A stretch of DNA of 7,276 nt. Origin: Firmicutes bacterium UBA5301 (GTDB lineage Bacteria; Bacillota; UBA5301). Numbering within the stretch: position 1 is the first letter of the stretch; each line of letters starts with the position of its first letter. Positions 1 to 6,338 of the stretch are shown piece after piece. The stretch spans positions 1 through 7,276 of the forward strand of contig DHRX01000119.1 in NCBI GenBank assembly GCA_002408345.1, read 5' to 3'. The notes under the pieces are model-generated. The model did not search any database and was not told the origin of the DNA. It saw only the letters and a list, made by a program, of their open reading frames with translations. A program made the position numbers and the translations under genes.

Positions 1-21
1 TGTCAAGGAGCATCGAACGGC

Positions 22-693
22 GTGGGATCCTTTCATCCGGGGCCTAAACAGATACTGATTATAGCTAATGGTGCTCCCTTGACAGGGGAGCACCTACGTC
101 ATCTAGCCGATAAAGCTAGTTTAATAATTGGGGTAGATGGTGGTACTCAACAAGCTATTAATGCTGGCTTACGGGTAGACTTAGTGCTAGGTGATCTTGA
201 TTCCCTTAAAACCGAGGTTGTTCAGAAATTAAAAGGAGAAGGGCAAACTCAGTTCCGAACTTTTGCTGCTGAAAAAGACTTGACCGATACGGAACTTGCC
301 TTGCAAGAAGCTTTATGTTATAGACCGGTAGCGGTGACAGTCGCTGCCGGGGTAGGAGATCGACTGGATCATAGTCTTGCTAACTTACTCTTGCTGGCCA
401 AGTACGCTCCCTATTTTTCGGCCTTAGACTTAATTACCGTCTCTGGTAGTGTCTACTATCTATGTTCTTCTCGTCCGGCCCTTGACTTATGGCTAGAGCC
501 AGGGCAGCTTTTTAGCGTTATCGCCTTGGATTTTGCTGTATCTGGAGTTACTATTATAAATGCCCGGTATCCATTGTATGAGGTAGAACTCCCTTTTGGT
601 TCAACTTTAGGTATTAGTAATATAGCAGTAGCAGCTCCAGTTCGCATTGGGTTGGCTACAGGAACTTGTGTGGTAATTGTGCCCAAAAACTGA
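22..693 (+). CDS. thiN: Thiamine pyrophosphokinase (thiamine diphosphokinase), ThiN type
   Basis: This cytoplasmic enzyme transfers pyrophosphate from ATP to thiamine, giving thiamine diphosphate. Visible family motifs, in order, are IIANG near residue 13, GVDGG at 37-41, GDLDS at 57-61 and EKDLTD at 84-89 (acidic nucleotide/Mg region). They continue with GDRLDH at 112-117, followed by LAN, and STLGISN at 194-200 in the thiamine-binding C-terminal beta domain. The length of 223 residues is normal for the family and resembles B. subtilis ThiN. The GTG start has AAGGAG at 5-10, 11 bases upstream, which is a little far. The frame stays open to the left window edge, so a start further upstream cannot be excluded. 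Family proteins usually begin near residue 9 here. The other two frames close at 45-47 and 56-58, so an upstream gene could overlap this start. A hairpin terminator follows the stop. Function is confident; the exact start is less so. Confidence 0.93.
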   Translation: MGSFHPGPKQILIIANGAPLTGEHLRHLADKASLIIGVDGGTQQAINAGLRVDLVLGDLDSLKTEVVQKLKGEGQTQFRTFAAEKDLTDTELALQEALCYRPVAVTVAAGVGDRLDHSLANLLLLAKYAPYFSALDLITVSGSVYYLCSSRPALDLWLEPGQLFSVIALDFAVSGVTIINARYPLYEVELPFGSTLGISNIAVAAPVRIGLATGTCVVIVPKN

Positions 694-697
694 CTCT

Positions 698-733
698 GGT
701 CATTAATATATTTGATGGCTTTTTTTCTTTTTT
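698..733 (+). terminator. Rho-independent terminator after thiN
   Basis: Bases 698-706 pair with 712-720 to form a 9-bp stem, including three G-U wobbles, around a 5-base loop at 707-711. A tract of seven T, one C and six T follows at 720-733. The hairpin begins five bases after the thiN stop codon and precedes a candidate promoter, so it probably marks the end of the thiN operon. The stem is AU-rich and individually weak; the long U-tract is the stronger signal. Confidence 0.7.
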
Positions 734-744
734 GTAGGAAGAGA

Positions 745-773
745 TTGCTTAAAACGCGAATAAGTGCTATTAT
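745..773 (+). promoter_or_regulatory. Candidate sigma-A promoter for the DUF456 operon
   Basis: A TTGCTT -35-like hexamer lies at 745-750. After a 17-base spacer comes TATTAT at 768-773, which matches five of six -10 consensus positions. A TG dinucleotide at 765-766 makes it an extended -10 element. It lies just after the thiN terminator and about 20 bases before the DUF456 start, so the predicted leader is very short. The -35 match is only partial. No operator or riboswitch is visible in the roughly 60-base gap. Confidence 0.5.
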
Positions 774-782
774 GACTTCTCT

Positions 783-786
783 GGAG
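783..786 (+). promoter_or_regulatory. Ribosome binding site that selects ATG 794
   Basis: GGAG sits seven bases before ATG at 794. An in-frame GTG at 788 is only one base away from it and so could not be used with this site. The protein is therefore called from 794, two codons shorter than the longest open frame. Confidence 0.7.
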
Positions 787-793
787 TGTGCTT

Positions 794-1273
794 ATGTCAG
801 TTGCAACAGGTAAGGTATTATTGGCAGTTTTTTGCCTTTTGGGTTTAGCAGGGACAATTTTGCCAAGTTTACCTGGGTTACTGTTAATCTGGCTGTCAGC
901 CGCTACTTTTGCTTATTTTACTGATTTTATTTATATCTCTAGTTCTAATTTGATTACGCTCACATTATTAGCTGTAATTGGTCAAGGTATTGCTTATTTA
1001 GCTTCAATTGTTGGAGCCAAAATGGGTGGCGCTACTAGTCGGGGTGCCACCGGCGCATTAGTAGGCGGTATAATCGGTTTAATAGTAGCAGGGCCGATCG
1101 GTATTTTTTTAGGTGCATTTTTGGGAGCTGTTCTCTTAGAATTACCCCAGAAAGATTTGGTTAGTTCAATAAAAGCTGGTTTTGGTGCTTTCTTAGGCGC
1201 ATTAGGCGGGACACTTTCCGAGTTTTTAATTGGTCTCATTATGATTTTTTTAGTTTTTAAGGAGTTAATCTGA
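794..1273 (+). CDS. DUF456 family small integral membrane protein
   Basis: This 159-residue hydrophobic protein matches the DUF456 (PF04306) pattern. It has an N-terminal membrane segment (about 6-24) leading into a TILPSLPG turn at 21-28, then further segments at about 29-45 and 52-74. A glycine-rich stretch at 78-112 has glycines at small-residue spacing (GATSRGATGALVGG, GPIGIFLGAFLGA), followed by ELPQKD at 116-121. The last hydrophobic segment is about 128-156. The family has no established biochemical role, and nothing here assigns one. The glycine-zipper-like packing suggests tight helix association or oligomerisation, which is inference. It is the first gene of a likely three-gene transcript and lies 17 bases before the LapA-ACT gene, so joint expression of two membrane proteins is likely. 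Family membership is judged by pattern and is fairly secure; the function is unknown. Confidence 0.82.
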   Translation: MSVATGKVLLAVFCLLGLAGTILPSLPGLLLIWLSAATFAYFTDFIYISSSNLITLTLLAVIGQGIAYLASIVGAKMGGATSRGATGALVGGIIGLIVAGPIGIFLGAFLGAVLLELPQKDLVSSIKAGFGAFLGALGGTLSEFLIGLIMIFLVFKELI

Positions 1274-1275
1274 GC

Positions 1276-1284
1276 AAAGGGGTG
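1276..1284 (+). promoter_or_regulatory. Ribosome binding site that selects ATG 1291
   Basis: AAAGGGGTG resembles the anti-Shine-Dalgarno complement with one base missing and lies a suitable distance before ATG at 1291. The in-frame GTG at 1282 falls inside this site and the GTG at 1288 is too close, so ATG 1291 is preferred over the longest open frame. Confidence 0.65.
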
Positions 1285-1290
1285 AAAGTG

Positions 1291-2079
1291 ATGCAATTAT
1301 CTATTATCTTCATTCTTTGTTTTTCGTTAATAGTAGCCCTTTTTGCCGTGCAAAATGCGGTTGTAGTGCCAATCGATTTTCTACAATGGCATTTTGAAAC
1401 ATCTTTAGTATTTGTAATTTTACTATCTGCTTTTTCCGGTGCATTAGCGATTGGTTTGCTGAGTATAGTTAAAGGGGTAAAACAGGGGCTGCAGCTAAAA
1501 AACCTCCAGAGTAAGAACAACAAACTAACTGGGGAAGTGACTGAGTTAACCGAGACAAAACAGGATTTAACCGCCGAAATTACAGATCTAAAAGCCCAAT
1601 TAGCTGAAGCTCAGAAATTATATGCTACCCAAATAGTAGATCCTGAGGATGCTGAAAGAGTGGGTAAGCAGTTAGCGGCTACTAATGTAGTTGTTTTAGA
1701 TGATCCGCTTAGTCTGGTCAGTTTAGCCCTCGACCATCTAGATGACATTCGCCATAAATTAGGGGATTGTTCTGGTTTCTATCAGCTTAGTGCTAGTGAA
1801 GAAGAGATTAGTCTAATTGTCAATTCCGCCTTTTGGGAGACTGTTGAAGCCGATTATCCAGCGGCTATAGTGGACTCCGGCTGGCGTTTACTATCCCTAC
1901 AACACCAGCAGTTTCAAGAAGATAAGGGGTACCTCCAGGCGATAATAAAAGTTTTGGAAGGGACCGGTATATCTTTTCGGGTTTGTAGACTAAACAGTTA
2001 TGCATTGCTAGTAAAAGAGGAAGACTTGCTTTCAGCGGTCCGGAATATACAAATTTTAATTGATTCTTACTGCAATTAG
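1291..2079 (+). CDS. LapA-domain membrane anchor with coiled coil and CASTOR-like ACT module
   Basis: This is a 262-residue three-part protein. Residues 1-60 match the LapA/DUF1049 pattern: a membrane helix at about 3-20, the typical ALFAVQN followed by VVVPIDFLQW, and a second helix at about 36-59. Residues 66-112 are charged, heptad-like and probably coiled coil (LTGEVTELTETKQDLTAEI). Residues about 138-258 resemble the small bacterial ACT_7/COG3603 proteins related to CASTOR. The key landmarks are GFYQLSASEEEISLIV at 162-177, GWRLL at 197-201, EGTGISF at 223-229 and ALLVKEEDL at 238-246. ACT domains commonly bind amino acids, but the usual FSLTG-like ligand segment reads QFQEDKG here, so the ligand is unknown. 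With both helices in the membrane, the ACT part most likely faces the cytoplasm. The downstream gene encodes a CheX-like protein. LapA is confident, ACT is likely, and the sensing role is inferred. Confidence 0.8.
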   Translation: MQLSIIFILCFSLIVALFAVQNAVVVPIDFLQWHFETSLVFVILLSAFSGALAIGLLSIVKGVKQGLQLKNLQSKNNKLTGEVTELTETKQDLTAEITDLKAQLAEAQKLYATQIVDPEDAERVGKQLAATNVVVLDDPLSLVSLALDHLDDIRHKLGDCSGFYQLSASEEEISLIVNSAFWETVEADYPAAIVDSGWRLLSLQHQQFQEDKGYLQAIIKVLEGTGISFRVCRLNSYALLVKEEDLLSAVRNIQILIDSYCN

Positions 2080-2116
2080 CAGCAGTTTATATTATGATAA
2101 AAAGAGTGTTGAAAGC

Positions 2117-2124
2117 AAGGAGGA
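2117..2124 (+). promoter_or_regulatory. Strong ribosome binding site that selects GTG 2131
   Basis: AAGGAGGA is a near-perfect Shine-Dalgarno sequence. It leaves about seven bases to GTG at 2131 but only four to the in-frame TTG at 2128. GTG is also the better initiator, so translation is called from 2131. Confidence 0.75.
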
Positions 2125-2130
2125 TTTTTG

Positions 2131-2613
2131 GTGAGAGCCGAAACAGTAAATGCATTTCTCAATGCAACTACTCGGGTTTTAAAACAGTTTTGTGGTGGTT
2201 GCGATATTACAGTACAAAAAGATAAGATTGCTGTACGAACTTCTCCGGTTAAACTATTTGAAACAAATGTACACGTAGGTATTATTGGGGATTTAAGCGG
2301 TGTGGTTTATTATAGCTTTCCCCTGGAAACAGCAGCTAAGGTAGCTTCGACTATGACCGGTATAAATAGCTATGAAGAAGGTACACTCAGTGAAATGGCC
2401 AAAAGTGCTCTTTGCGAATTAGCTAATATTATTAGCGGCCAGGCTGCTATGGAGTTGAGTTTGCAAGGACATCGTTTAGATTTAAGCCCTCCGGCTTTGT
2501 TTACCGGGCACGGTGTACTTTCATCTAGTTTCCAGAATTACTTAGTAGGTATACCTCTAGAAAGTGCGTTAGGTCATTTTGAAATCGATTTAGCTATATC
2601 TGAACAAAAATAA
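2131..2613 (+). CDS. CheX-family protein (putative CheY-P phosphatase-like)
   Basis: The 160-residue protein has the size and pattern of CheX/CheC-like phosphatases, which dephosphorylate CheY-P or other response regulators. The decisive feature is ALCELANIISGQA at 93-105. Its E96 and N99 form the ExxN pair used by CheX to act on the phospho-aspartate. A glycine-containing strand GIIGDLSGVVYYSF at 50-63 and PLETAAKVASTM at 64-75 are also typical of the fold. Residues 113-160 (GHRLDLSPPALFTGHG and onward) match the end of the fold. No CheA, CheY, CheW or receptor gene is visible nearby, so the partner response regulator is unknown and the role need not be chemotaxis. It lies 51 bases after the LapA-ACT gene with its own strong ribosome binding site, and is probably the last gene of that transcript. 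The family is confident; the partner is unknown. Confidence 0.85.
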   Translation: MRAETVNAFLNATTRVLKQFCGGCDITVQKDKIAVRTSPVKLFETNVHVGIIGDLSGVVYYSFPLETAAKVASTMTGINSYEEGTLSEMAKSALCELANIISGQAAMELSLQGHRLDLSPPALFTGHGVLSSSFQNYLVGIPLESALGHFEIDLAISEQK

Positions 2614-2633
2614 GCGAACCCAAAAAGTTAGAA

Positions 2634-2663
2634 TTGGAGCGGGCTATCCCGCTCTATTTTAAT
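2634..2663 (+). promoter_or_regulatory. Weak candidate promoter for recJ overlapping the hairpin
   Basis: TTGGAG at 2634-2639 and TTTAAT at 2658-2663 are separated by 18 bases. The -10 matches five of six consensus positions, and the -35 matches only the leading TTG. The hairpin arms fill the spacer. If used, transcription would start about ten bases before the recJ start. The alternative is read-through from the upstream operon. Confidence 0.25.
2635..2660 (+). terminator. GC-rich hairpin between the CheX-like gene and recJ
   Basis: A perfect 7-bp inverted repeat, GAGCGGG at 2637-2643 and CCCGCTC at 2648-2654, encloses a CTAT loop. A G-U pair and a U-A pair extend it to 2635-2656. TTTT at 2657-2660 follows. 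The location, 21 bases after the CheX-like stop, and the strong stem suit an intrinsic terminator, but the U-tract is short, so it may be partial or leaky. It could also act as an operator or mRNA-end stabiliser. Confidence 0.65.
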
Positions 2664-2676
2664 AGAAGAAATTACG

Positions 2677-5600
2677 GTGAGTGTAGTGAACGGACCGAAC
2701 AATACTAAATGGGTATTACCTGAAACGGACCAGACTACCTTGACCGCTTTAGCAGAGGCGGCCGGGGTTTCGGTTTTGACGGCCCAAATCCTATACCAAC
2801 GTGGTTACCAATCTCCTGGTGCTATTCAAGCTTTTCTGGCTAAAGATGCTAGTCAGCTTCACGATCCATTCCTTTTGCCCCAGGTACAAGCAGCTGTAGA
2901 ACGGATCTTGCAGGCCCGAGAAACCGGGGAAAAGGTAGTAATTTACGGTGATTATGATTGTGATGGAGTTACTAGTACTTTTACCCTTTTAACGACGTTG
3001 CGATCTTTAGGGATTGCTACCGACTACTATATTCCTAACCGCTTAGACGAAGGATACGGTTTAAATGCTGAGGCCATTGTTGAGTTGGCTAAAAAATATA
3101 GCCTGTTGGTTACAGTGGATTGTGGTATTACCGCTTGTACAGAGGTAGAATTAGCCAACCAGTTAGGGTTAGATGTAATAGTTACCGATCACCATACCCC
3201 CAAACCGGAGCTCCCAGCGGCCCACGCAGTACTTAACCCCAAAATACCAGGCGGCACTTACCCTTTTTCGGAATTAGCTGGGGTTGGCGTAGCCTATAAG
3301 TTGGCTCAGGCTTTATGGAAGGTTGGAGGGATACCAGGATCCTCCTTCCCCGTACCGTTATCCATAGTAATGCTGGGTACCGTTGCTGACCTAGTTCCCT
3401 TAGTCGATGAAAATCGGACGCTAGTTGCCTTAGGATTAGCCGATTTACCTAGGTCTGCTAATCTGGGTCTCCAGGCTTTAATCGAACAAACTCGGTATAA
3501 TCCGGCTGAGATTACAGCGGGACAAGTCGGCTTTAATTTGGCACCACGGATTAATGCGGCTGGCCGGTTAGGGCAGGCGGATCTAGCCCTTGAACTCCTA
3601 TTAACGACTGACCCGGGTAAGGCCCAGAGTTTGGCTCAGCAGCTTACGGAGCTTAACAATCACCGACAGAATATTGAAGCAGAGATTTTGCAGCAGGCCC
3701 TGGAAGCGGTTGAATTGACCTGGCACCCCGAAGACAAGGCGATTGTTGTTGCTGGTGTTGGCTGGCACAGTGGGGTTGTTGGCATTGTGGCTTCCCGGTT
3801 AGTAGAGATATATTATCGTCCGGTAGTTGTAATTAGCTTAGATGGCACAGAAGGGCACGGTTCCGCCCGGAGCATCCCTGGCCTAAATATTTATACGGCT
3901 TTAACGCAGTGTGCCGATTGTTTACAGGGCTTTGGCGGTCATAGTGGTGCAGCTGGTTTAACCATTGTAGCCGATAAGGTTGATGAATTCAGAGAAAGAC
4001 TCTGCCAAGTAGTAGATAGTATGCTAACCCCGGAGGATTTGGTCCCCCAGGTACAGATCGCAGCTACGGCTGAGGTTAGTGATTTAACTGAAGATTTCAT
4101 TGCTGAGCTCCATAACCTTGAACCTTTTGGGATAGGCAACTCCAAACCGATTTTGGCGATATTAGGCGCAGAGGTCGAAGCTACCCGTAAGGTAGGCCGA
4201 GAGCAGGGACATCTGAAACTAGTTGTTGCTCAAGGACCACACACCTTAGATACTATTGGGTTTGGTTTAGGGGTCTGGAATGATATTCTAGAGCGCTATT
4301 GCGGGCTGGTAGACATAGCCGGTTATCCAGAAGTTAACGAGTGGAACGGAAACCGCTCTATCCAGATGCAAACCAAGGATATCCGACTACCAGTAGACGA
4401 ATTAACCCCTATTGACCAGCTATTTCTTAATGAGGTAGCGGTGGCTACAGATCCGTACGCCACAATTGCTGATGCAGAGGAGTTTTATACTAAAGCTGTA
4501 GGGGTAAGTTTCGATGGCCGTCAAGAAATTGTCGCTGAACTAGAGCCAGGTGAAAAAGTAACGTTAACCCGGGAACCTGCTAACCCCCATGATAACAACG
4601 CCATTGCTATCGAAACTCAGCAGGGACAGCAGATCGGTTATTTAAAACGAGAAATCGCTAAGCATTTAGCTCCTTTGCTGGATACAGAGGTAAACTATCA
4701 AGCTACAGTTTCCCAGGTTACCGGTGGCGGGACGGACCAGTCATTTGGGGTTAACCTTTTTCTCCAAAAAGAACCTTCACCTGAGGACTATTTGCAGTGG
4801 TTGGAGGCGAGAAACTACCGAGCTGAACTGCAGCAATTGAGCACTGAAAACTTAATTGAAGCTATCCGTCAAAAGGTTATCGACGGTAATTCCTACCATC
4901 CTAAACAAAAAGAAGCGCTCCAAACTTTAGTTAACGGGAATAATACGCTGCTAATAATGGGGACCGGTCGTGGTAAATCAGCCGTTTTCCAATCAATGGC
5001 AGCTTACTTAGCTTTAGCGGAAAAGAAGAGTACATTAATTATTTACCCGCTACGAGCGCTAGTTAACGACCAGTACCGGTCTATGCAGACTAAGCTCGGG
5101 GCTCTTGGCATTAGGGTCTATAAAGCTACCGGTTCTCTGAATACTCGAGAGCGCGAAGAATTAGCTATGGCCCTACATCTAGGAGAGGCGGAAGTAATTC
5201 TGGCAACCCCAGAATTTGTCCAGTGCCATTTGGTCCAGCATCCCCGTTTAGTCGGAAATTTAGGGTTATTTGTTGTCGATGAGAGCCATCACATTGGTCG
5301 GGTTAACTCGCAACGTTCTGCTTACCGGAGCTTAGCTCAGTTACGACAGGCACTTAACTGCCCCTTAACGCTAGGGGTAACCGCTACCGCTGATGATGAA
5401 GTAGCTGCAGAGATTAGCAACGCTCTATCTATTAATAAGGTAATTATTGACCCTCATATTCGTACTAATTTAACGGTAGTAGACCGACGGGGGTTAGATG
5501 AAAAGGCTAAATTTGATTATTTAGTAGAACTAATTCAAGGTCGAGAAAAGGCGATTATTTATGTGAATAGTCGGGAAGGTGCGACTACATTAGCTCAAGA

Positions 5601-6327
5601 TCTACGGAAAGCGCTCCGACCTTTTAAAGATCGTATTGCTTTTTACCATGGTGGGTTAGCCAATAGCCAGCGGGTACTAGTTGAGGAGTTATTCCGGGAA
5701 GGAGAACTAGTGGCTGTTGTTGCAACTAGCGCTTTTGGGGAAGGGGTAGATATCCCTGATATTCGTCACGTTCTCCATTACCATTTAACCTTTAATTCCA
5801 CTGATTTTAACCAGCAGAGCGGACGAGCTGGCCGGGATAATCAACACTCTTCGGTCCACCTAATTTATAATAAGCAGGATGCCGATATTAACCGTTTTAT
5901 TCTCAAATCGAAATCTCCAGACCGCGAAGTTTTAGCCGCTCTATACCGGGTTTTGCAGGGGGCAGCTGGACCACAGGGTGAAATTAACGAAACTAACGCC
6001 GAACTAGCTGAGTTAACAACAGCTTATTTAAACTCTGCTACTTTAGAACGTTTCCGACCGTCAGCAGAAACTATTTCGGCAGCCTTAGGGGTCTTTTATG
6101 AGCTGGGTTTAATTAGTCGAGAGAAGGCAGGGAAGGCGCGGGTGATTTACCTAAACCCGCCTCCTAAGGGGAAGCTGGACTTGACTGATTCAGTTAGGTA
6201 TAATGAAGGTATTATTGAACGAGAAGTATTTGAAAGCTTTCAAAAATGGGCTTTAACAGCACCTAAAGACGAAATTTTAGCTTTACTGAACAGGCCGATT
6301 TACCCAACTATTTTGGCAAGTGAGTAG
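2677..6327 (+). CDS. recJ: RecJ exonuclease fused to HIRAN and RecQ-like SF2 helicase domains
   Basis: This 1216-residue protein is far longer than typical RecJ (about 560-790). Residues 1-570 are RecJ, a 5'-to-3' single-strand DNA exonuclease of recombination and repair. It has GDYDCDG at 91-97, VDCG at 147-150, TDHH at 170-173, D238 in GTVADLV, NLAPRINAAGRLG at 287-299, DHHA1 GFGGHSGAAG at 418-427, then an OB-fold. All expected metal ligands are present. Residues 605-697 are a HIRAN domain (REPANPHDNNAIAI, IGYLKREIA). Residues 738-1080 are a RecQ-like helicase: Walker A GTGRGKS at 762-768, DESH at 868-871, TAT at 902-904, VATSAFGEGVDIPD at 1015-1028 and QQSGRAGRD at 1046-1054. The RecQ four-cysteine zinc site is absent; a tail (about 1120-1216) may be winged-helix. 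The frame is intact, and apt follows closely. A GTG at 2686 with GGTGA upstream is an alternative start. Domain calls are firm; coupled resection is inferred. Confidence 0.93.
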   Translation: MSVVNGPNNTKWVLPETDQTTLTALAEAAGVSVLTAQILYQRGYQSPGAIQAFLAKDASQLHDPFLLPQVQAAVERILQARETGEKVVIYGDYDCDGVTSTFTLLTTLRSLGIATDYYIPNRLDEGYGLNAEAIVELAKKYSLLVTVDCGITACTEVELANQLGLDVIVTDHHTPKPELPAAHAVLNPKIPGGTYPFSELAGVGVAYKLAQALWKVGGIPGSSFPVPLSIVMLGTVADLVPLVDENRTLVALGLADLPRSANLGLQALIEQTRYNPAEITAGQVGFNLAPRINAAGRLGQADLALELLLTTDPGKAQSLAQQLTELNNHRQNIEAEILQQALEAVELTWHPEDKAIVVAGVGWHSGVVGIVASRLVEIYYRPVVVISLDGTEGHGSARSIPGLNIYTALTQCADCLQGFGGHSGAAGLTIVADKVDEFRERLCQVVDSMLTPEDLVPQVQIAATAEVSDLTEDFIAELHNLEPFGIGNSKPILAILGAEVEATRKVGREQGHLKLVVAQGPHTLDTIGFGLGVWNDILERYCGLVDIAGYPEVNEWNGNRSIQMQTKDIRLPVDELTPIDQLFLNEVAVATDPYATIADAEEFYTKAVGVSFDGRQEIVAELEPGEKVTLTREPANPHDNNAIAIETQQGQQIGYLKREIAKHLAPLLDTEVNYQATVSQVTGGGTDQSFGVNLFLQKEPSPEDYLQWLEARNYRAELQQLSTENLIEAIRQKVIDGNSYHPKQKEALQTLVNGNNTLLIMGTGRGKSAVFQSMAAYLALAEKKSTLIIYPLRALVNDQYRSMQTKLGALGIRVYKATGSLNTREREELAMALHLGEAEVILATPEFVQCHLVQHPRLVGNLGLFVVDESHHIGRVNSQRSAYRSLAQLRQALNCPLTLGVTATADDEVAAEISNALSINKVIIDPHIRTNLTVVDRRGLDEKAKFDYLVELIQGREKAIIYVNSREGATTLAQDLRKALRPFKDRIAFYHGGLANSQRVLVEELFREGELVAVVATSAFGEGVDIPDIRHVLHYHLTFNSTDFNQQSGRAGRDNQHSSVHLIYNKQDADINRFILKSKSPDREVLAALYRVLQGAAGPQGEINETNAELAELTTAYLNSATLERFRPSAETISAALGVFYELGLISREKAGKARVIYLNPPPKGKLDLTDSVRYNEGIIEREVFESFQKWALTAPKDEILALLNRPIYPTILASE

Positions 6328-6338
6328 GAGGAAAACAG

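Noticed and set aside
456..686. Open frame on the minus strand within thiN
   Set aside because: It lies fully inside a well-supported gene, has no ribosome binding site or recognisable family, and its composition fits an antisense shadow.
694..793. Possible spoVM small gene after thiN, as in the Bacillus arrangement
   Set aside because: The gap holds a terminator and a promoter-like element; no short frame with SpoVM-like sequence is present.
994..1523. Two overlapping minus-strand open frames across the DUF456 and LapA-ACT genes
   Set aside because: Both are proline-, lysine- or cysteine-rich translations opposite hydrophobic coding sequence, with no family resemblance.
2067..2098. AT-rich promoter-like stretch before the CheX-like gene (TATTAT at 2090-2095, TATGAT at 2093-2098)
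   Set aside because: No acceptable -35 hexamer lies at 16-18 bases upstream (TTACTG is only a poor match), so an internal promoter is not supported.
3939..4145. Minus-strand open frame within recJ
   Set aside because: It lies opposite the conserved DHHA1 and OB coding region and has no independent support.
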